Source: Lacticaseibacillus rhamnosus
GTDB lineage: Bacteria; Bacillota; Bacilli; Lactobacillales; Lactobacillaceae
Assembly (NCBI RefSeq): GCF_900636965.1
Contig: NZ_LR134331.1
Coordinates: 930,001 to 994,000, forward strand
Direction: 5' to 3'
Length of the DNA: 64,000 nucleotides
Positions 45,218-55,852 of this stretch are shown piece by piece. The first letter of the stretch is position 1. Each line of letters starts with the position of its first letter. A program made the position numbers and the translations under genes. Under the pieces are notes generated by a model. That model saw nothing but the letters and a program-made list of their open reading frames with translations, made no database searches and was not told the DNA's origin.

Positions 45218-45814
45218 TGCCGGAAAAGTGGGGAAAACGAATTTATGTGCAATTTTATGTGCAATGGACCTAAAAAAACGTCTAAAAAATTGGTTATTGC
45301 ACACGATTGCACACACATAGCTGAATCGACTAAGGTACAGGCAATACGGCGGACACAGTGATTTAAAAACCTAAATGGTAGCGTATGGGTTGCGGCTGAC
45401 ACAATAATTCGAGCTGGAATTAAACATGGGGTGGGAAGACTGGAAGACTTCTTAATTTAGTGAAATATCTAGTAGCACCCGTTATGCGATTACAAACAGG
45501 CTTAGCGGGCTTTGTCAGTAACAAGATAGTCTTCATGAAAGCCTGCCAACAAATAATTAATTTACAAGTGAAAATTGCTCAAAACAGAACATGTCTCGGT
45601 GAAAGAAGCGCGTGTTAGGTATATTCGGGAGCCTGAAACAGTCACACAGAAACTTCATGAAAATTTCATTAGAACCCACCCGAAACCTGCGTTATCAAAA
45701 GGCCGATTCAGGGTCATCGGGAAAGCTAAAAACCGAACACTTGAAGAATTTTCGAATTAGATGTTCAAACTTAGCGGGTTTTGTGATTACTTTAAGTCGA
45801 TTTAGGCATCAGAC
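45218..45814. other. Degenerate region after tRNA-Arg with TGTGCAAT repeats
   Basis: No convincing gene. Two TGTGCAAT copies (45246, 45258; 12-base step) face two inverted ATTGCACA copies (45296, 45306; 10-base step). A 15-base near repeat CTTAGCGGG-TTTGT occurs at 45501 and 45770. Short ORFs here have no ribosome binding site and no family features. This may be the remnant of an integrated element. Confidence 0.45.
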
Positions 45815-45843
45815 TTGCGATAAAGCGGAACCCCTGCTACAAT
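45815..45843 (+). promoter_or_regulatory. Promoter of cggR-gap operon
   Basis: TTGCGA, exactly 17 bases, TACAAT, with TGC before the -10: a strong extended promoter. Confidence 0.8.
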
Positions 45844-45902
45844 TGGTTCTGTTGGTAAGGGAAAACAGCAAATGTTGGATTCCTAATTTTTTTCAGCTTG
45901 CT

Positions 45903-45939
45903 GGGTCGGAAAACGACTCGGAGGGACGTGGAATGACCC
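45903..45939 (+). promoter_or_regulatory. CggR operator (tandem)
   Basis: GGGTC-7 bases-GACTC at 45903 and GGGAC-7 bases-GACCC at 45923, with a 20-base period. Bacillus CggR binds two such CGGGAC-type boxes with the same period. It lies between the promoter and cggR, so CggR would block its own operon. Confidence 0.78.
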
Positions 45940-45959
45940 ATTAAAGAAGGACGTGCCTT

Positions 45960-46997
45960 ATGCATACTGAACTTGCGTGGCTCAAAGCGATCGCGCCTGA
46001 TCTGATGGGCGTTGTCACTAAACGCTATCAGGTCCTTCAATTTATTAACTGGATGGCACCAGTTGGTCGACGAACTTTAGCCGAACAGATGAAGATTTCG
46101 GAACGTGCTTTGCGTACGGAAACGGATTTTCTACGCGGACAGGGGCTTTTGGAAAGCTCTAAGTCCGGGATGGTGTTAACAGCTAAGGGGTTGGAAACTT
46201 TTCATGGTCTCGATCATCTGATGAACCAACTACTGGGCATCAAGGATGATGAAAAACGACTCGCAACTCATTTGGAGATTGACCATTGTCTGGTCGTTTC
46301 CGGAGATGCGGATCAAAGCAGCCGAGTTTTAGACGAACTTGGTAAAACGCTGAATTCAACCTTACAATTGCTGTTGCCGCCCGGTCACCTGACAATTGCG
46401 GTGATGGGCGGTACAACGATGGCTCATTTGGCTTCGCAGTTGACCTTTCAATTATCTGCCGGCCGTGAACTATCATTTGTTCCCGCACGTGGTGGTCTCG
46501 GTGAGGCTGTCACGATTCAAGCCAACTCGATTGCGGCTGCAATGGCAGAAGCAACCGATAGCAAATACCGAGCGTTATATGTTCCTGAAAACCTCAGCTC
46601 GGAATCCTACGAGTCATTAATTAAAGAGCCATCGGTAAAAGAAGTTTTGACACTTATCGATAAAGCTCAAGTCGTGATTCATAGCGTAGGTGATGCACTT
46701 GTTATGGCGAAACGCCGTGGCATGTCACCTGATACGATCCGCATGTTGAAAGCCAAACATGCCGTTGCCGAAGCATTTGGTGTTTTCTATGATGCAGAGG
46801 GCAAGGTCGTTTACAAGATACCGCAAATCGGATTACAACTTGCGGATCTTGATCATATTCCGTATGTCTTCGCAGTTGCGGCTGGCAAAAGTAAAGCCAA
46901 GGCAATTGCGGCGTACATGCAACATGCACCGAGTCGGACGTGGCTGTTAACAGACGTCGGTGCCACAAACTCGATTTTAACTGGGGCAACCCGTTAG
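45960..46997 (+). CDS. cggR: Central glycolytic genes regulator CggR
   Basis: A SorC/DeoR-family repressor of the gap operon, released by fructose 1,6-bisphosphate. 345 residues: N-terminal helix-turn-helix (GRRTLAEQMKISERALRTETDFLRGQGLL, about 38-68) and a C-terminal sugar-phosphate-binding domain (about 90-340, e.g. AVMGGTTMAHLA, FVPARGGLGEAVTIQANSIA, VTDVGAT-like end). AAGAAGGA precedes the ATG. It is followed 36 bases later by gap, with the operator at 45903. Confidence 0.94.
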   Translation: MHTELAWLKAIAPDLMGVVTKRYQVLQFINWMAPVGRRTLAEQMKISERALRTETDFLRGQGLLESSKSGMVLTAKGLETFHGLDHLMNQLLGIKDDEKRLATHLEIDHCLVVSGDADQSSRVLDELGKTLNSTLQLLLPPGHLTIAVMGGTTMAHLASQLTFQLSAGRELSFVPARGGLGEAVTIQANSIAAAMAEATDSKYRALYVPENLSSESYESLIKEPSVKEVLTLIDKAQVVIHSVGDALVMAKRRGMSPDTIRMLKAKHAVAEAFGVFYDAEGKVVYKIPQIGLQLADLDHIPYVFAVAAGKSKAKAIAAYMQHAPSRTWLLTDVGATNSILTGATR

Positions 46998-47033
46998 AAT
47001 AAAACCTTATTTCCTAAAGGAGGAAATTTTAGC

Positions 47034-48056
47034 ATGACTGTTAAGATTGGTATTAATGGTTTTGGCCGTATCGGTCGTTTGGCATTCCGTCGTATTTACG
47101 AATTGGGTGCAAAGAGCAATGACATCCAGGTTGTTGCGATCAACGATTTGACCAGCCCAACCATGCTGGCTCACTTGCTGAAGTATGATTCAACCCACGG
47201 TACTTTCCCTGGTGAAGTTAGTGCAACCGATAACGGTATTGTCGTTGACGGTAAAGAATACCGTGTCTACGCAGAACCGCAAGCCCAGAACATTCCTTGG
47301 GTTAAGAACGACGGCGTTGACTACGTTCTTGAATGCACAGGCTTCTATACTTCTGCTGAAAAGTCACAAGCTCACTTGGATGCAGGCGCAAAGCGTGTTC
47401 TGATTTCTGCCCCAGCTGGCAAGATTAAGACTATCGTTTATAACGTTAATGATGACACCTTGAATGCAGACGACAAGATCGTTTCTGCAGGTTCTTGCAC
47501 GACCAACTGCTTGGCACCAATGGCTTACTTCCTGAACCAGGAATTCGGCATTGAAGTTGGTACCATGACCACCGTTCATGCCTACACCTCAACTCAGATG
47601 TTGCTTGACGGCCCAGTTCGTGGCGGCAACCTGCGTGCTGCACGTTCAGCTGCTGCTAACACGATTCCTCACAGCACTGGTGCTGCTAAGGCTATCGGTT
47701 TGGTTATCCCAGAATTGAACGGCAAGTTACAGGGTCATGCACAGCGTGTTTCTGTTGTTGACGGTTCCTTGACCGAATTGGTTTCCATTTTGAAGACCAA
47801 GAACGTTACGGCTGACCAAGTCAACGAAGCTATCAAGAAGCACACCGAAAACAACCCTAGCTTTGGCTGGAACGAAGACGAAATCGTATCTTCCGATGTT
47901 ATCGGTACGACATACGGTTCAATCTTCGATCCTACTCAGACCGAAGTTACAACTGCCGGTGACTATCAATTAGTTAAGACGGTTGCTTGGTACGATAACG
48001 AATATGGCTTTACTTGCCAGATGATCCGTACCTTGCTGAAATTTGCTACTCTCTAA
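47034..48056 (+). CDS. gap: Glyceraldehyde-3-phosphate dehydrogenase
   Basis: It converts glyceraldehyde 3-phosphate to 1,3-bisphosphoglycerate with NAD. 340 residues. NAD-binding [15 protein letters not shown] at the N-terminus and the catalytic cysteine in [12 protein letters not shown] (about residue 155), then [19 protein letters not shown] and a WYDNEYGF end. AAAGGAGG lies upstream of the ATG. Codon use is strongly biased to a few codons (GTT, GCT, AAG, AAC), a mark of very high expression shared with pgk, tpiA and eno. A strong terminator follows at 48090. Confidence 0.98.
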   Translation: MTVKIGINGFGRIGRLAFRRIYELGAKSNDIQVVAINDLTSPTMLAHLLKYDSTHGTFPGEVSATDNGIVVDGKEYRVYAEPQAQNIPWVKNDGVDYVLECTGFYTSAEKSQAHLDAGAKRVLISAPAGKIKTIVYNVNDDTLNADDKIVSAGSCTTNCLAPMAYFLNQEFGIEVGTMTTVHAYTSTQMLLDGPVRGGNLRAARSAAANTIPHSTGAAKAIGLVIPELNGKLQGHAQRVSVVDGSLTELVSILKTKNVTADQVNEAIKKHTENNPSFGWNEDEIVSSDVIGTTYGSIFDPTQTEVTTAGDYQLVKTVAWYDNEYGFTCQMIRTLLKFATL

Positions 48057-48089
48057 TCCGGAGTAACGCTTTTCTAACCGCAACATCCG

Positions 48090-48123
48090 AAGCGGAGGGA
48101 GCTTTACTCCCTCCGCTTTTTTT
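48090..48123 (+). terminator. Terminator between gap and pgk
   Basis: AGCGGAGGGAG pairs perfectly with CTCCCTCCGCT across a 5-base loop, then a long T-run. It should give more cggR-gap mRNA than read-through pgk-tpi-eno mRNA. Confidence 0.93.
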
Positions 48124-48238
48124 GGAAAGACCATTAAAAGGTGCTTTTATCAGTGTCGCTTTGGCCTTTGTAAACGAGATGTTGATGGTAAGCTTAATTG
48201 AAGCATCATCTTTAGGAAAATGAAGGAGGTCATATCTT

Positions 48239-49429
48239 TTGGCTAAATTAATCGTTTCAGATTTAGACGTTAAAGACAAAAAAGTCTTGATTCGCGTTGA
48301 CTTCAACGTGCCGATCAAAGACGGCGTTATCGGTGATGACAATCGGATCGTGGCAGCATTGCCAACCATCCAATATGTCATTGATCACGGCGGCAAGGCA
48401 ATTCTGCTGTCTCACCTTGGCCGGGTTAAGACCGAAGAAGATAAGGCAAAGCTGACCTTGAAGCCTGTTGCAGAACGCCTTAGTGAATTGCTGAAGAAGC
48501 CAGTTACATTTGTACCGGCTACCCGTGGTAAAGAATTGGAAGACGCGATCGCGAAGTTAAATGACGGCGACGTACTTTTGATGGAAAATACGCGGTTTGA
48601 AGATCTTGACGGTAAAAAAGAATCCGGCAACGATCCTGAACTCGGCAAGTACTGGGCAAGCTTAGGCGACTTGTTTGTCAATGATGCCTTTGGTACCGCT
48701 CACCGTAAGCATGCTTCTAACGTTGGTATTGCCTCCAACATGAAACAAACTGCTGCCGGCTTCTTGATGGAAAAAGAAATCAAGTTCTTGGGTGACGCTG
48801 TGGACAATCCAAAGCATCCATTCATCGCAATTTTGGGTGGTGCTAAGGTTTCCGATAAGATCGGTGTGATTGAAAACCTGGTTCCTAAAGCTGACAAGAT
48901 TCTCATCGGCGGCGGCATGACTTATACCTTCTATGCTGCCAAGGGTATGAGCATCGGTAACTCACTGGTTGAAAAGGACAAGATCGACTTAGCTAAGAAG
49001 ATCATGGACCAAGCTGGTGACAAGCTGCTTTTGCCTGTTGATTCTGTGGTTGCCCCAGAATTTTCTAACGATGCACCGCATAAGGTTGTTGAAGGCGACA
49101 TTCCGGATGGCTACATGGCGTTGGATATCGGCCCTAAGACGATTCAGGAATTCAAGGATGCACTTAAGGGTGCCAAGACAGTTGTCTGGAACGGCCCAAT
49201 GGGTGTCTTTGAAATGAGTAACTATGCTGAAGGCACACTTGAAGTTGGTCGTGCTCTTGGTGATTTGAAGGATGCAACTACGATCATCGGTGGCGGCGAC
49301 TCAACAGCTGCAGCTAAGCAACTTGGCATTGCACCTAAGATTACCCACATCTCCACTGGTGGCGGTGCTAGCCTTGAATACCTTGAAGGCAAGACCTTAC
49401 CAGGTATTGCAGCCATTTCTGACAAGTAA
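48239..49429 (+). CDS. pgk: Phosphoglycerate kinase
   Basis: The first ATP-making step of lower glycolysis. 396 residues. N-terminal [11 protein letters not shown], substrate-binding LLSHLGR and LMENTRF, catalytic [12 protein letters not shown]-terminal WNGPMGVFE and [11 protein letters not shown]. The start is TTG at 48239, with AAGGAGG 9 bases upstream; no ATG is near and the N-terminus matches the family, so TTG is well supported. Confidence 0.97.
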   Translation: MAKLIVSDLDVKDKKVLIRVDFNVPIKDGVIGDDNRIVAALPTIQYVIDHGGKAILLSHLGRVKTEEDKAKLTLKPVAERLSELLKKPVTFVPATRGKELEDAIAKLNDGDVLLMENTRFEDLDGKKESGNDPELGKYWASLGDLFVNDAFGTAHRKHASNVGIASNMKQTAAGFLMEKEIKFLGDAVDNPKHPFIAILGGAKVSDKIGVIENLVPKADKILIGGGMTYTFYAAKGMSIGNSLVEKDKIDLAKKIMDQAGDKLLLPVDSVVAPEFSNDAPHKVVEGDIPDGYMALDIGPKTIQEFKDALKGAKTVVWNGPMGVFEMSNYAEGTLEVGRALGDLKDATTIIGGGDSTAAAKQLGIAPKITHISTGGGASLEYLEGKTLPGIAAISDK

Positions 49430-49506
49430 TTGTTAGTGATGCTGATCTAACAGTCATTATCGACATGCTTGATGCATGTCGGTACATAATGAAAGGAAGC
49501 TATGTC

Positions 49507-50262
49507 ATGCGGACACCATTCATTGCTGGTAACTGGAAAATGAACAAGAACCCTAAGGAGACGCAAGCCTTCTTAGATGCTGTTAAAGGTAAGTTACCTG
49601 ATGCAAGCAAAGTTGAAACAGTCATTGGCGCACCTGCCATTGATCTAACGACGCTGGTTGCCGGTGCAGAAGGCACTCCTTTGAAGACAGCGGCGGAAAA
49701 CTGCTACTTTGAAGACGAAGGTGCTTTTACCGGCGAAACCAGCCCGAAAGCCTTAAAAGAAATGGGCGTTGATTACGTCATTATCGGTCACAGTGAACGT
49801 CGTGGTTATTTCCACGAAACCGACGAAGATATCAACAAGAAGGCTAAGGCCATCTTTAAGAACAATCTTTTGCCGATTATCTGCTGTGGTGAAAGTTTGG
49901 CTCAGCGTGAAGCCGGTCAAACCGAAGATTGGGTTGCTTCTCAAATCGAAGCAGCTTTGGCAGGCTTAAGTGCCGACCAAGTTAAGGTTTCGGTTTTGGC
50001 TTACGAACCAATCTGGGCTATCGGCACTGGTAAAACAGCAACTGCAGATCAAGCACAAGAAGTTGTTGCTCACATCCGTGCAACCGTTGAGAAGTTGTAT
50101 AATAAAGATACGGCAGATGCTGTTCGGATTCTTTACGGCGGCTCTGTTAAACCAGCGAACGTCAAGGAATTAATGGCTAAGCCTGATATTGATGGTGGCT
50201 TAGTTGGTGGCGCTTCGATGGATCCTGACAGTTTCATCGCCTTGGCTAACTACCAAGATTAA
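49507..50262 (+). CDS. tpiA: Triosephosphate isomerase
   Basis: It interconverts dihydroxyacetone phosphate and glyceraldehyde 3-phosphate. 251 residues, TIM barrel: [11 protein letters not shown] at the start (catalytic K), [12 protein letters not shown] (catalytic H near residue 97), [15 protein letters not shown] (catalytic E near residue 167), and phosphate-binding GGSVKPANV. The ATG at 49507 follows GAAAGGAAG; an upstream frame start lies before the ribosome site and was rejected. Confidence 0.97.
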   Translation: MRTPFIAGNWKMNKNPKETQAFLDAVKGKLPDASKVETVIGAPAIDLTTLVAGAEGTPLKTAAENCYFEDEGAFTGETSPKALKEMGVDYVIIGHSERRGYFHETDEDINKKAKAIFKNNLLPIICCGESLAQREAGQTEDWVASQIEAALAGLSADQVKVSVLAYEPIWAIGTGKTATADQAQEVVAHIRATVEKLYNKDTADAVRILYGGSVKPANVKELMAKPDIDGGLVGGASMDPDSFIALANYQD

Positions 50263-50279
50263 TCTGGTTTCAATATTAA

Positions 50280-51614
<1,335 letters not shown>

Positions 51615-51636
51615 TTAACGCTTGACGTTAACATGA

Positions 51637-51670
51637 AAAGCACGTCACTTCAAATGGTGGCGTGTTTTTT
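51637..51670 (+). terminator. Terminator after eno
   Basis: AAAGCACGTCAC pairs with GTGGCGTGTTTT (wobbles allowed) across an 8-base loop, with the T-run. Confidence 0.85.
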
Positions 51671-51782
51671 CTATTCTTAGCTTAAGCAAAAGATGAACTT
51701 GCTCACGCTTTGTGACTGAGGACTGTCTGGTGCCGGTGCAAGCACCTATGTCTGAGCATTAATAAAACGAATGGAGGCAATG

Positions 51783-52157
51783 ATGAGAAAGTTTTTTGCA
51801 ATTTTTGCCTGGCTTGAGATTATTTTGGGCCTAGCCATGCTGTGGATGACCTTTGATGTTGGATTGCGAGCTACAGGACCTTTTTTCGGCGCCTTAATCG
51901 TCTTAATTGGCATCGTATTGCTATATGGCTTATTGATCTATGCGCTTGTCGGGTGGTTTATTGATCGGCAACATTGGCCGTGGTATGTGGTAACACTAGT
52001 CGTTACCTTGATCTATAACGTGTTAGCGTGGTCTTTCCCTAAAATCATGGTGCAACGCTGGGCTACGTATCCTTTTCCGATGTTGACGCTGATACTCGGT
52101 TGTTTGATGGCGTGGATTGCTTGGCGTGAGCAGAGCGTAACGCACAAGTCGGTGTAG
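51783..52157 (+). CDS. Membrane protein of unknown function
   Basis: A 124-residue protein with four hydrophobic segments (about 4-24, 32-58, 66-84, 95-112) and a short hydrophilic tail (REQSVTHKSV). No family recognised. Two adjacent ATG codons exist; the second (51783) is 5 bases after GGAGG and was chosen. It is a single gene between a terminator and repeat block E. Confidence 0.65.
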   Translation: MRKFFAIFAWLEIILGLAMLWMTFDVGLRATGPFFGALIVLIGIVLLYGLLIYALVGWFIDRQHWPWYVVTLVVTLIYNVLAWSFPKIMVQRWATYPFPMLTLILGCLMAWIAWREQSVTHKSV

Positions 52158-52183
52158 AAACCGGGCTGGTTCACGCTTTCCAA

Positions 52184-52423
52184 AACGCGTTCACCAGCGC
52201 AGGGATCTGCGTGTAAGGACCTTGGTCATAATGGCCAAAGCCCGGCCATCACGCCCAAGGCCGCTTACACTCCGATCCCTAGGCGCGCTGGTTCACGCTC
52301 TCCAAAACGCGTTCGCAGTCGCAGCAATCTACGTGTAAGGACCTCAAGCCTCAATGGCCAAAGCCCAGCCATTGAGGGTTGAGGCCACTTACACTCCGAT
52401 TGCTAAGCGCTCCTGCTCACGCT
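52184..52423 (+). repeat. Block E of the intergenic hairpin repeat family (two units)
   Basis: Units 52184-52298 and 52305-52423, with a right-end remnant before them (about 52158-52180). Unit one pairs CACCAGCGC with GCGCTGGT and GGGATC with GATCCC. Unit two pairs GCAATC with GATTGC and CCTCAAGCCTCAATGGC with GCCATTGAGGGTTGAGG. Conserved parts are GTGTAAGGACCT and AGGCC-CTTACAC. It lies between a membrane protein gene and the ClC gene. Confidence 0.9.
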
Positions 52424-52494
52424 CTAAAAATGATGTTTTTCACGTTTCCCTCAAAGGGTTATACTAAATAAATGTTGGCATGGAGGGAAGCATT

Positions 52495-54075
52495 TTGGCA
52501 CGAACGGTAAAAGAAAAAGAAAAATTTGATATCACCCGGCTGCGGTTTGTCTTGCTAGGACTGCTTGTAGGTTTAATGACCGGAACAGTTGTCAGTGCGT
52601 TTCGTTACTGTATTGAAGTTGGCTTACGCGCCAGTCGTCAGGTGTACGGTTATTTGCGCGTAACACCGTTTGTTTGGTGGCATTGGGCGTTGTTAATCGG
52701 CTTTAACCTAGTGCTTGCTGGTATTGTTGCGTGGCTGCTTAAAAAGGAACCGTATATTTCCGGCTCAGGGATTCCACAGGTAGAAGGACAACTTGCCGGT
52801 GAGTTGGAAATGAATTGGTGGTCGATTCTTTGGCGCAAGTTTGTCGGCGGGGTTTTGGCGCTTGCTCCCGGTTTGTTTCTTGGACGTGAAGGGCCTTCGA
52901 TTCAGTTAGGTGCATCAGTCGGGCAAGGCTTGGCAGGCGGGTTTAAACTGCGCGGCACTGATCGACGGTTGCTGATTGCATCTGGATCGGCTGCTGGTTT
53001 GGCGGCGGCGTTTAATGCACCGATTGCCGGTACCTTGTTTGTGCTAGAAGAGGTTTATCATAACTTCTCGCCACTGGTTTGGCTGACTGCCTTGGCTGGG
53101 GCGATTGGTTCGGACTTTATTTCGTTAAATGTGTTTGGACTAGTGCCGGTCTTGCATTTGAGTTATTCGCGCAGTTTACCGGTTACGAGTTACTGGCATT
53201 TGATTTTATTAGGGATTTTGTTAGGTTTGCTGGGTTATTTGTATCAGCGAATGTTACTAGCCATGCCCCGTTGGTATCAGCGATTGACACACTTGCCGCG
53301 TGCAATCCAAGGTGTTGTCCCATTTATGCTCTTAATGGCGGTCGGTTACTTCACACCGAATCTTCTTGGTGGTGGGAATAGTTTGATTGTTGGTTTTGGC
53401 CAATATGTGCCATCACTTCTGGTGTTATTGGGTATTTTTGTGATTCGCTTTATCTTTTCCATGATTTCTTACGGTTCGGGGTTACCCGGCGGCATTTTTC
53501 TACCTATTTTGTCGCTGGGGGCAGTGATTGGTGCGGTTTATGGCGTGGTGATGAATCAGCTAGGGTTATTGCCGCATGTTTATATCATGAATTTGATTAT
53601 TTTCTCGATGGCCGGGTACTTTGCCGGTATCGGGAAGGCGCCGTTTACGGCAATCTTGTTAGTAACCGAGATGGTGGGCAACTTAACGCATCTCATGCCC
53701 CTTGCTGTTTTGTCACTGACTGCGTATCTGGTGGTTGATTTGCTTGGTGGGGCACCGATTTATGAAGCCTTGCTGGAACAGATGACGATTCCTAAAACCG
53801 TCGCTCAACTGCACCGGCCTGATCGTTTGGAAATTCCGGTATTCGTTGGTAGTTCGTTAAATGGCAAACTGGTTCGTGACATGCCTTGGCCAAAAGAAGC
53901 CTTGCTCATCGGCATTCGGCGTGGCGAGCGTGAAGTTATTCCTCATGGGGACACGTTGATTCGTGAAGGCGATACATTGGTATTGTTGACGGATGAAGCA
54001 CAACGAGCACGAGTGAAACGCCGAATAGATGCTTTTTCAGCAGCCTTGGCAACCGCGCATAAGTCTGAACCATAG
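52495..54075 (+). CDS. clcA: ClC-family chloride channel/antiporter with C-terminal TrkA-C domain
   Basis: A 526-residue ClC transporter with the three anion-path motifs: GSGIPQVEG (GSGIP), GREGPSIQLGAS (GREGP, gating glutamate present) and GSGLPGGIFLPILSLGA. The last 70 residues (EIPVFVGSSLNGKLVRDMPWPKEALLIGIRRGEREVIPHGDTLIREGDTLVLL) are an RCK/TrkA-C ligand-binding domain, so activity may be gated by a small molecule. Such proteins often exchange chloride or fluoride for protons and help acid tolerance. The start is TTG at 52495, 8 bases after GGAGG; the ATG at 52480 overlaps that site. Confidence 0.9.
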   Translation: MARTVKEKEKFDITRLRFVLLGLLVGLMTGTVVSAFRYCIEVGLRASRQVYGYLRVTPFVWWHWALLIGFNLVLAGIVAWLLKKEPYISGSGIPQVEGQLAGELEMNWWSILWRKFVGGVLALAPGLFLGREGPSIQLGASVGQGLAGGFKLRGTDRRLLIASGSAAGLAAAFNAPIAGTLFVLEEVYHNFSPLVWLTALAGAIGSDFISLNVFGLVPVLHLSYSRSLPVTSYWHLILLGILLGLLGYLYQRMLLAMPRWYQRLTHLPRAIQGVVPFMLLMAVGYFTPNLLGGGNSLIVGFGQYVPSLLVLLGIFVIRFIFSMISYGSGLPGGIFLPILSLGAVIGAVYGVVMNQLGLLPHVYIMNLIIFSMAGYFAGIGKAPFTAILLVTEMVGNLTHLMPLAVLSLTAYLVVDLLGGAPIYEALLEQMTIPKTVAQLHRPDRLEIPVFVGSSLNGKLVRDMPWPKEALLIGIRRGEREVIPHGDTLIREGDTLVLLTDEAQRARVKRRIDAFSAALATAHKSEP

Positions 54076-54176
54076 TCGATTAGGGCGAAGCTTTTTCAAG
54101 TTGGTTTAGTCAATTCAGGCGTATACTTGTACCTAGCAAAGACGTACCGACTTGCAATAGAAAGGTTTTGATTAGT

Positions 54177-54545
54177 ATGAAAAAACTTCGCATTGTATAT
54201 GCAATTGTCAGTATTTTCTTAGGCCTGTTTTATTCAATCGGCGGAGAACTGGGTTTGCTTACGTCATCTGGTAGTGGCGTTGCGAGTTTTTTGGTGCCAT
54301 TTTTGTTGGGCTTTGTTGCTAATTGGGGCATGATTGCGTTGGTCATTGCAGGATTAATCGTTGATAAGCAGATGCGCTGGTGGTATCTGGGGTATCCGGC
54401 TTTGATGGGAATTAACATTGGCCTGAACCTGATATTACCGTTGCAGCTTGCTGATCAGGCGAGTTATTTGGCTCCTTTTCTTGTTGCGATTATTGGCGGA
54501 TATATGTTGTATCGAACGGTTAAGCAACGTCCTGATGCCGCTTAA
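54177..54545 (+). CDS. Membrane protein of unknown function
   Basis: A 122-residue protein with about four hydrophobic segments (5-24, 32-60, 68-90, 95-115) and a short hydrophilic tail. I do not recognise the family. The ATG at 54177 follows AAAGG. It is not linked to neighbours by overlap, and its gap to secG contains the secG promoter. Confidence 0.65.
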   Translation: MKKLRIVYAIVSIFLGLFYSIGGELGLLTSSGSGVASFLVPFLLGFVANWGMIALVIAGLIVDKQMRWWYLGYPALMGINIGLNLILPLQLADQASYLAPFLVAIIGGYMLYRTVKQRPDAA

Positions 54546-54660
54546 ATCTTTCGTCAGTGTACATGATTTTGTCAGGTTTGAAGTGTAAATGGCGGCTAAA
54601 ATATCCGGCTGACGGCTATAAGAACAAAATCGGGTAAAATTCGCCTTTGCCTTGCTTTTA

Positions 54661-54669
54661 TGCTAAACT
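54661..54669 (+). promoter_or_regulatory. Extended -10 promoter of secG
   Basis: TGCTAAACT (TGn plus TAAACT), 36 bases before the secG start. No well-placed -35. Confidence 0.45.
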
Positions 54670-54704
54670 ACTAAAGTGAGATTTTTCGCAAGGGAGGCAG
54701 CAAC

Positions 54705-54941
54705 TTGCAAAGTTTATTGACCACATTATTAGTGATCGATTCGGTTTTGATCGTGATCGCAACTTTAATGCAACCAAGCAAACAACAGGACGCGTTAAGC
54801 GCATTGTCCGGTGGAGCAACAGATCTTTTTGGGAAGACGAAATCGCGCGGTTTTGAAGCGTTTATGGAGAAAGTCACCGTCGTACTGGGTGTCATTTTCT
54901 TTGGGCTTGCCATCGCGCTGGTTTATCTGGAAGCCCACTAA
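54705..54941 (+). CDS. secG: Preprotein translocase subunit SecG
   Basis: A small accessory subunit of SecYEG that aids SecA cycling. 78 residues: TM1 (about 3-21), a loop with LMQPSKQQDALSALSGGATDLFGKTKSRG (LSGGA is typical of SecG), TM2 (about 55-75). The start is TTG at 54705 with GGAGG upstream. The secG, esterase, rnr, smpB order is the common one in Firmicutes, although a terminator here separates secG from the rest. Confidence 0.93.
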   Translation: MQSLLTTLLVIDSVLIVIATLMQPSKQQDALSALSGGATDLFGKTKSRGFEAFMEKVTVVLGVIFFGLAIALVYLEAH

Positions 54942-54944
54942 AAC

Positions 54945-54977
54945 AAAGTCTCCTGGAACATTCAGGAGACTTTTTTT
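54945..54977 (+). terminator. Terminator after secG
   Basis: AAAGTCTCCTG pairs perfectly with CAGGAGACTTT across a 7-base loop, then a T-run. Confidence 0.93.
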
Positions 54978-55116
54978 GCAGAGTACATAAAATCTGCAGT
55001 ATGCTGACATAACCATTTAATTTAAGCTCTTTATGTCAGGCAGGGCAACAGGCAGTTATCGGTTGGCGGTCTTTTAGGATTGCTTGCTAATCGATTGTCA
55101 CGAAGGATGATTGATC

Positions 55117-55851
55117 ATGATTTTCCGCAAACCACAACCATTCGAATATGAAGGTACCGATACTGGCGTGGTATTGTTACATGCATACACGGGTAGCCCC
55201 AATGATATGAATTTTATGGCGCGGGCCTTGCAGCGAGCCGGTTATGGGGTTTATGTTCCGCTTTTTTCCGGGCATGGGACAGTGGAGCCGTTAGACATTT
55301 TGACAAAAGGCAACCCGGATATTTGGTGGGCAGAAAGTAGTGCCGCGGTTGCGCATATGACGGCAAAATACGCCAAGGTGTTTGTTTTTGGCTTATCACT
55401 GGGAGGTATTTTCGCGATGAAGGCGCTAGAAACCTTGCCAGGGATTACAGCAGGCGGTGTTTTTTCATCCCCGATTTTGCCGGGCAAACATCACTTAGTA
55501 CCGGGTTTTTTAAAGTATGCCGAGTATATGAATCGGTTAGCAGGCAAATCAGATGAAAGCACACAGATTCTGGCATATTTGCCGGGACAGTTGGCCGCAA
55601 TCGATCAGTTTGCCACGACGGTTGCTGCTGATTTAAATTTAGTCAAACAGCCGACTTTTATTGGACAAGCCGGTCAGGATGAATTAGTTGATGGTCGATT
55701 AGCGTATCAATTACGCGATGCCTTAATCAATGCTGCACGCGTTGATTTTCATTGGTATGATGATGCCAAGCATGTCATTACCGTTAACTCGGCCCATCAC
55801 GCATTAGAAGAAGACGTAATCGCATTTATGCAACAAGAAAACGAGGGATAG
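55117..55851 (+). CDS. est: Carboxylesterase (alpha/beta hydrolase)
   Basis: A 244-residue alpha/beta hydrolase close to the Est30-type carboxylesterases found before rnr in Firmicutes. Catalytic serine in VFVFGLSLGGIFAM (G-x-S-x-G, about residue 93), D in GQAGQDELVD, H in YDDAKHVI. LLHAYTGSPNDM gives the oxyanion region. Natural substrate not known; short-chain esters are likely. The ATG at 55117 was preferred to an in-frame TTG at 55111. One base separates it from rnr. Confidence 0.88.
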   Translation: MIFRKPQPFEYEGTDTGVVLLHAYTGSPNDMNFMARALQRAGYGVYVPLFSGHGTVEPLDILTKGNPDIWWAESSAAVAHMTAKYAKVFVFGLSLGGIFAMKALETLPGITAGGVFSSPILPGKHHLVPGFLKYAEYMNRLAGKSDESTQILAYLPGQLAAIDQFATTVAADLNLVKQPTFIGQAGQDELVDGRLAYQLRDALINAARVDFHWYDDAKHVITVNSAHHALEEDVIAFMQQENEG

Positions 55852-55852
55852 C

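Noticed and set aside
45575-45944. Two short overlapping ORFs after tRNA-Arg
   Set aside because: No ribosome binding sites, no recognisable motifs, and one runs into the cggR promoter region.
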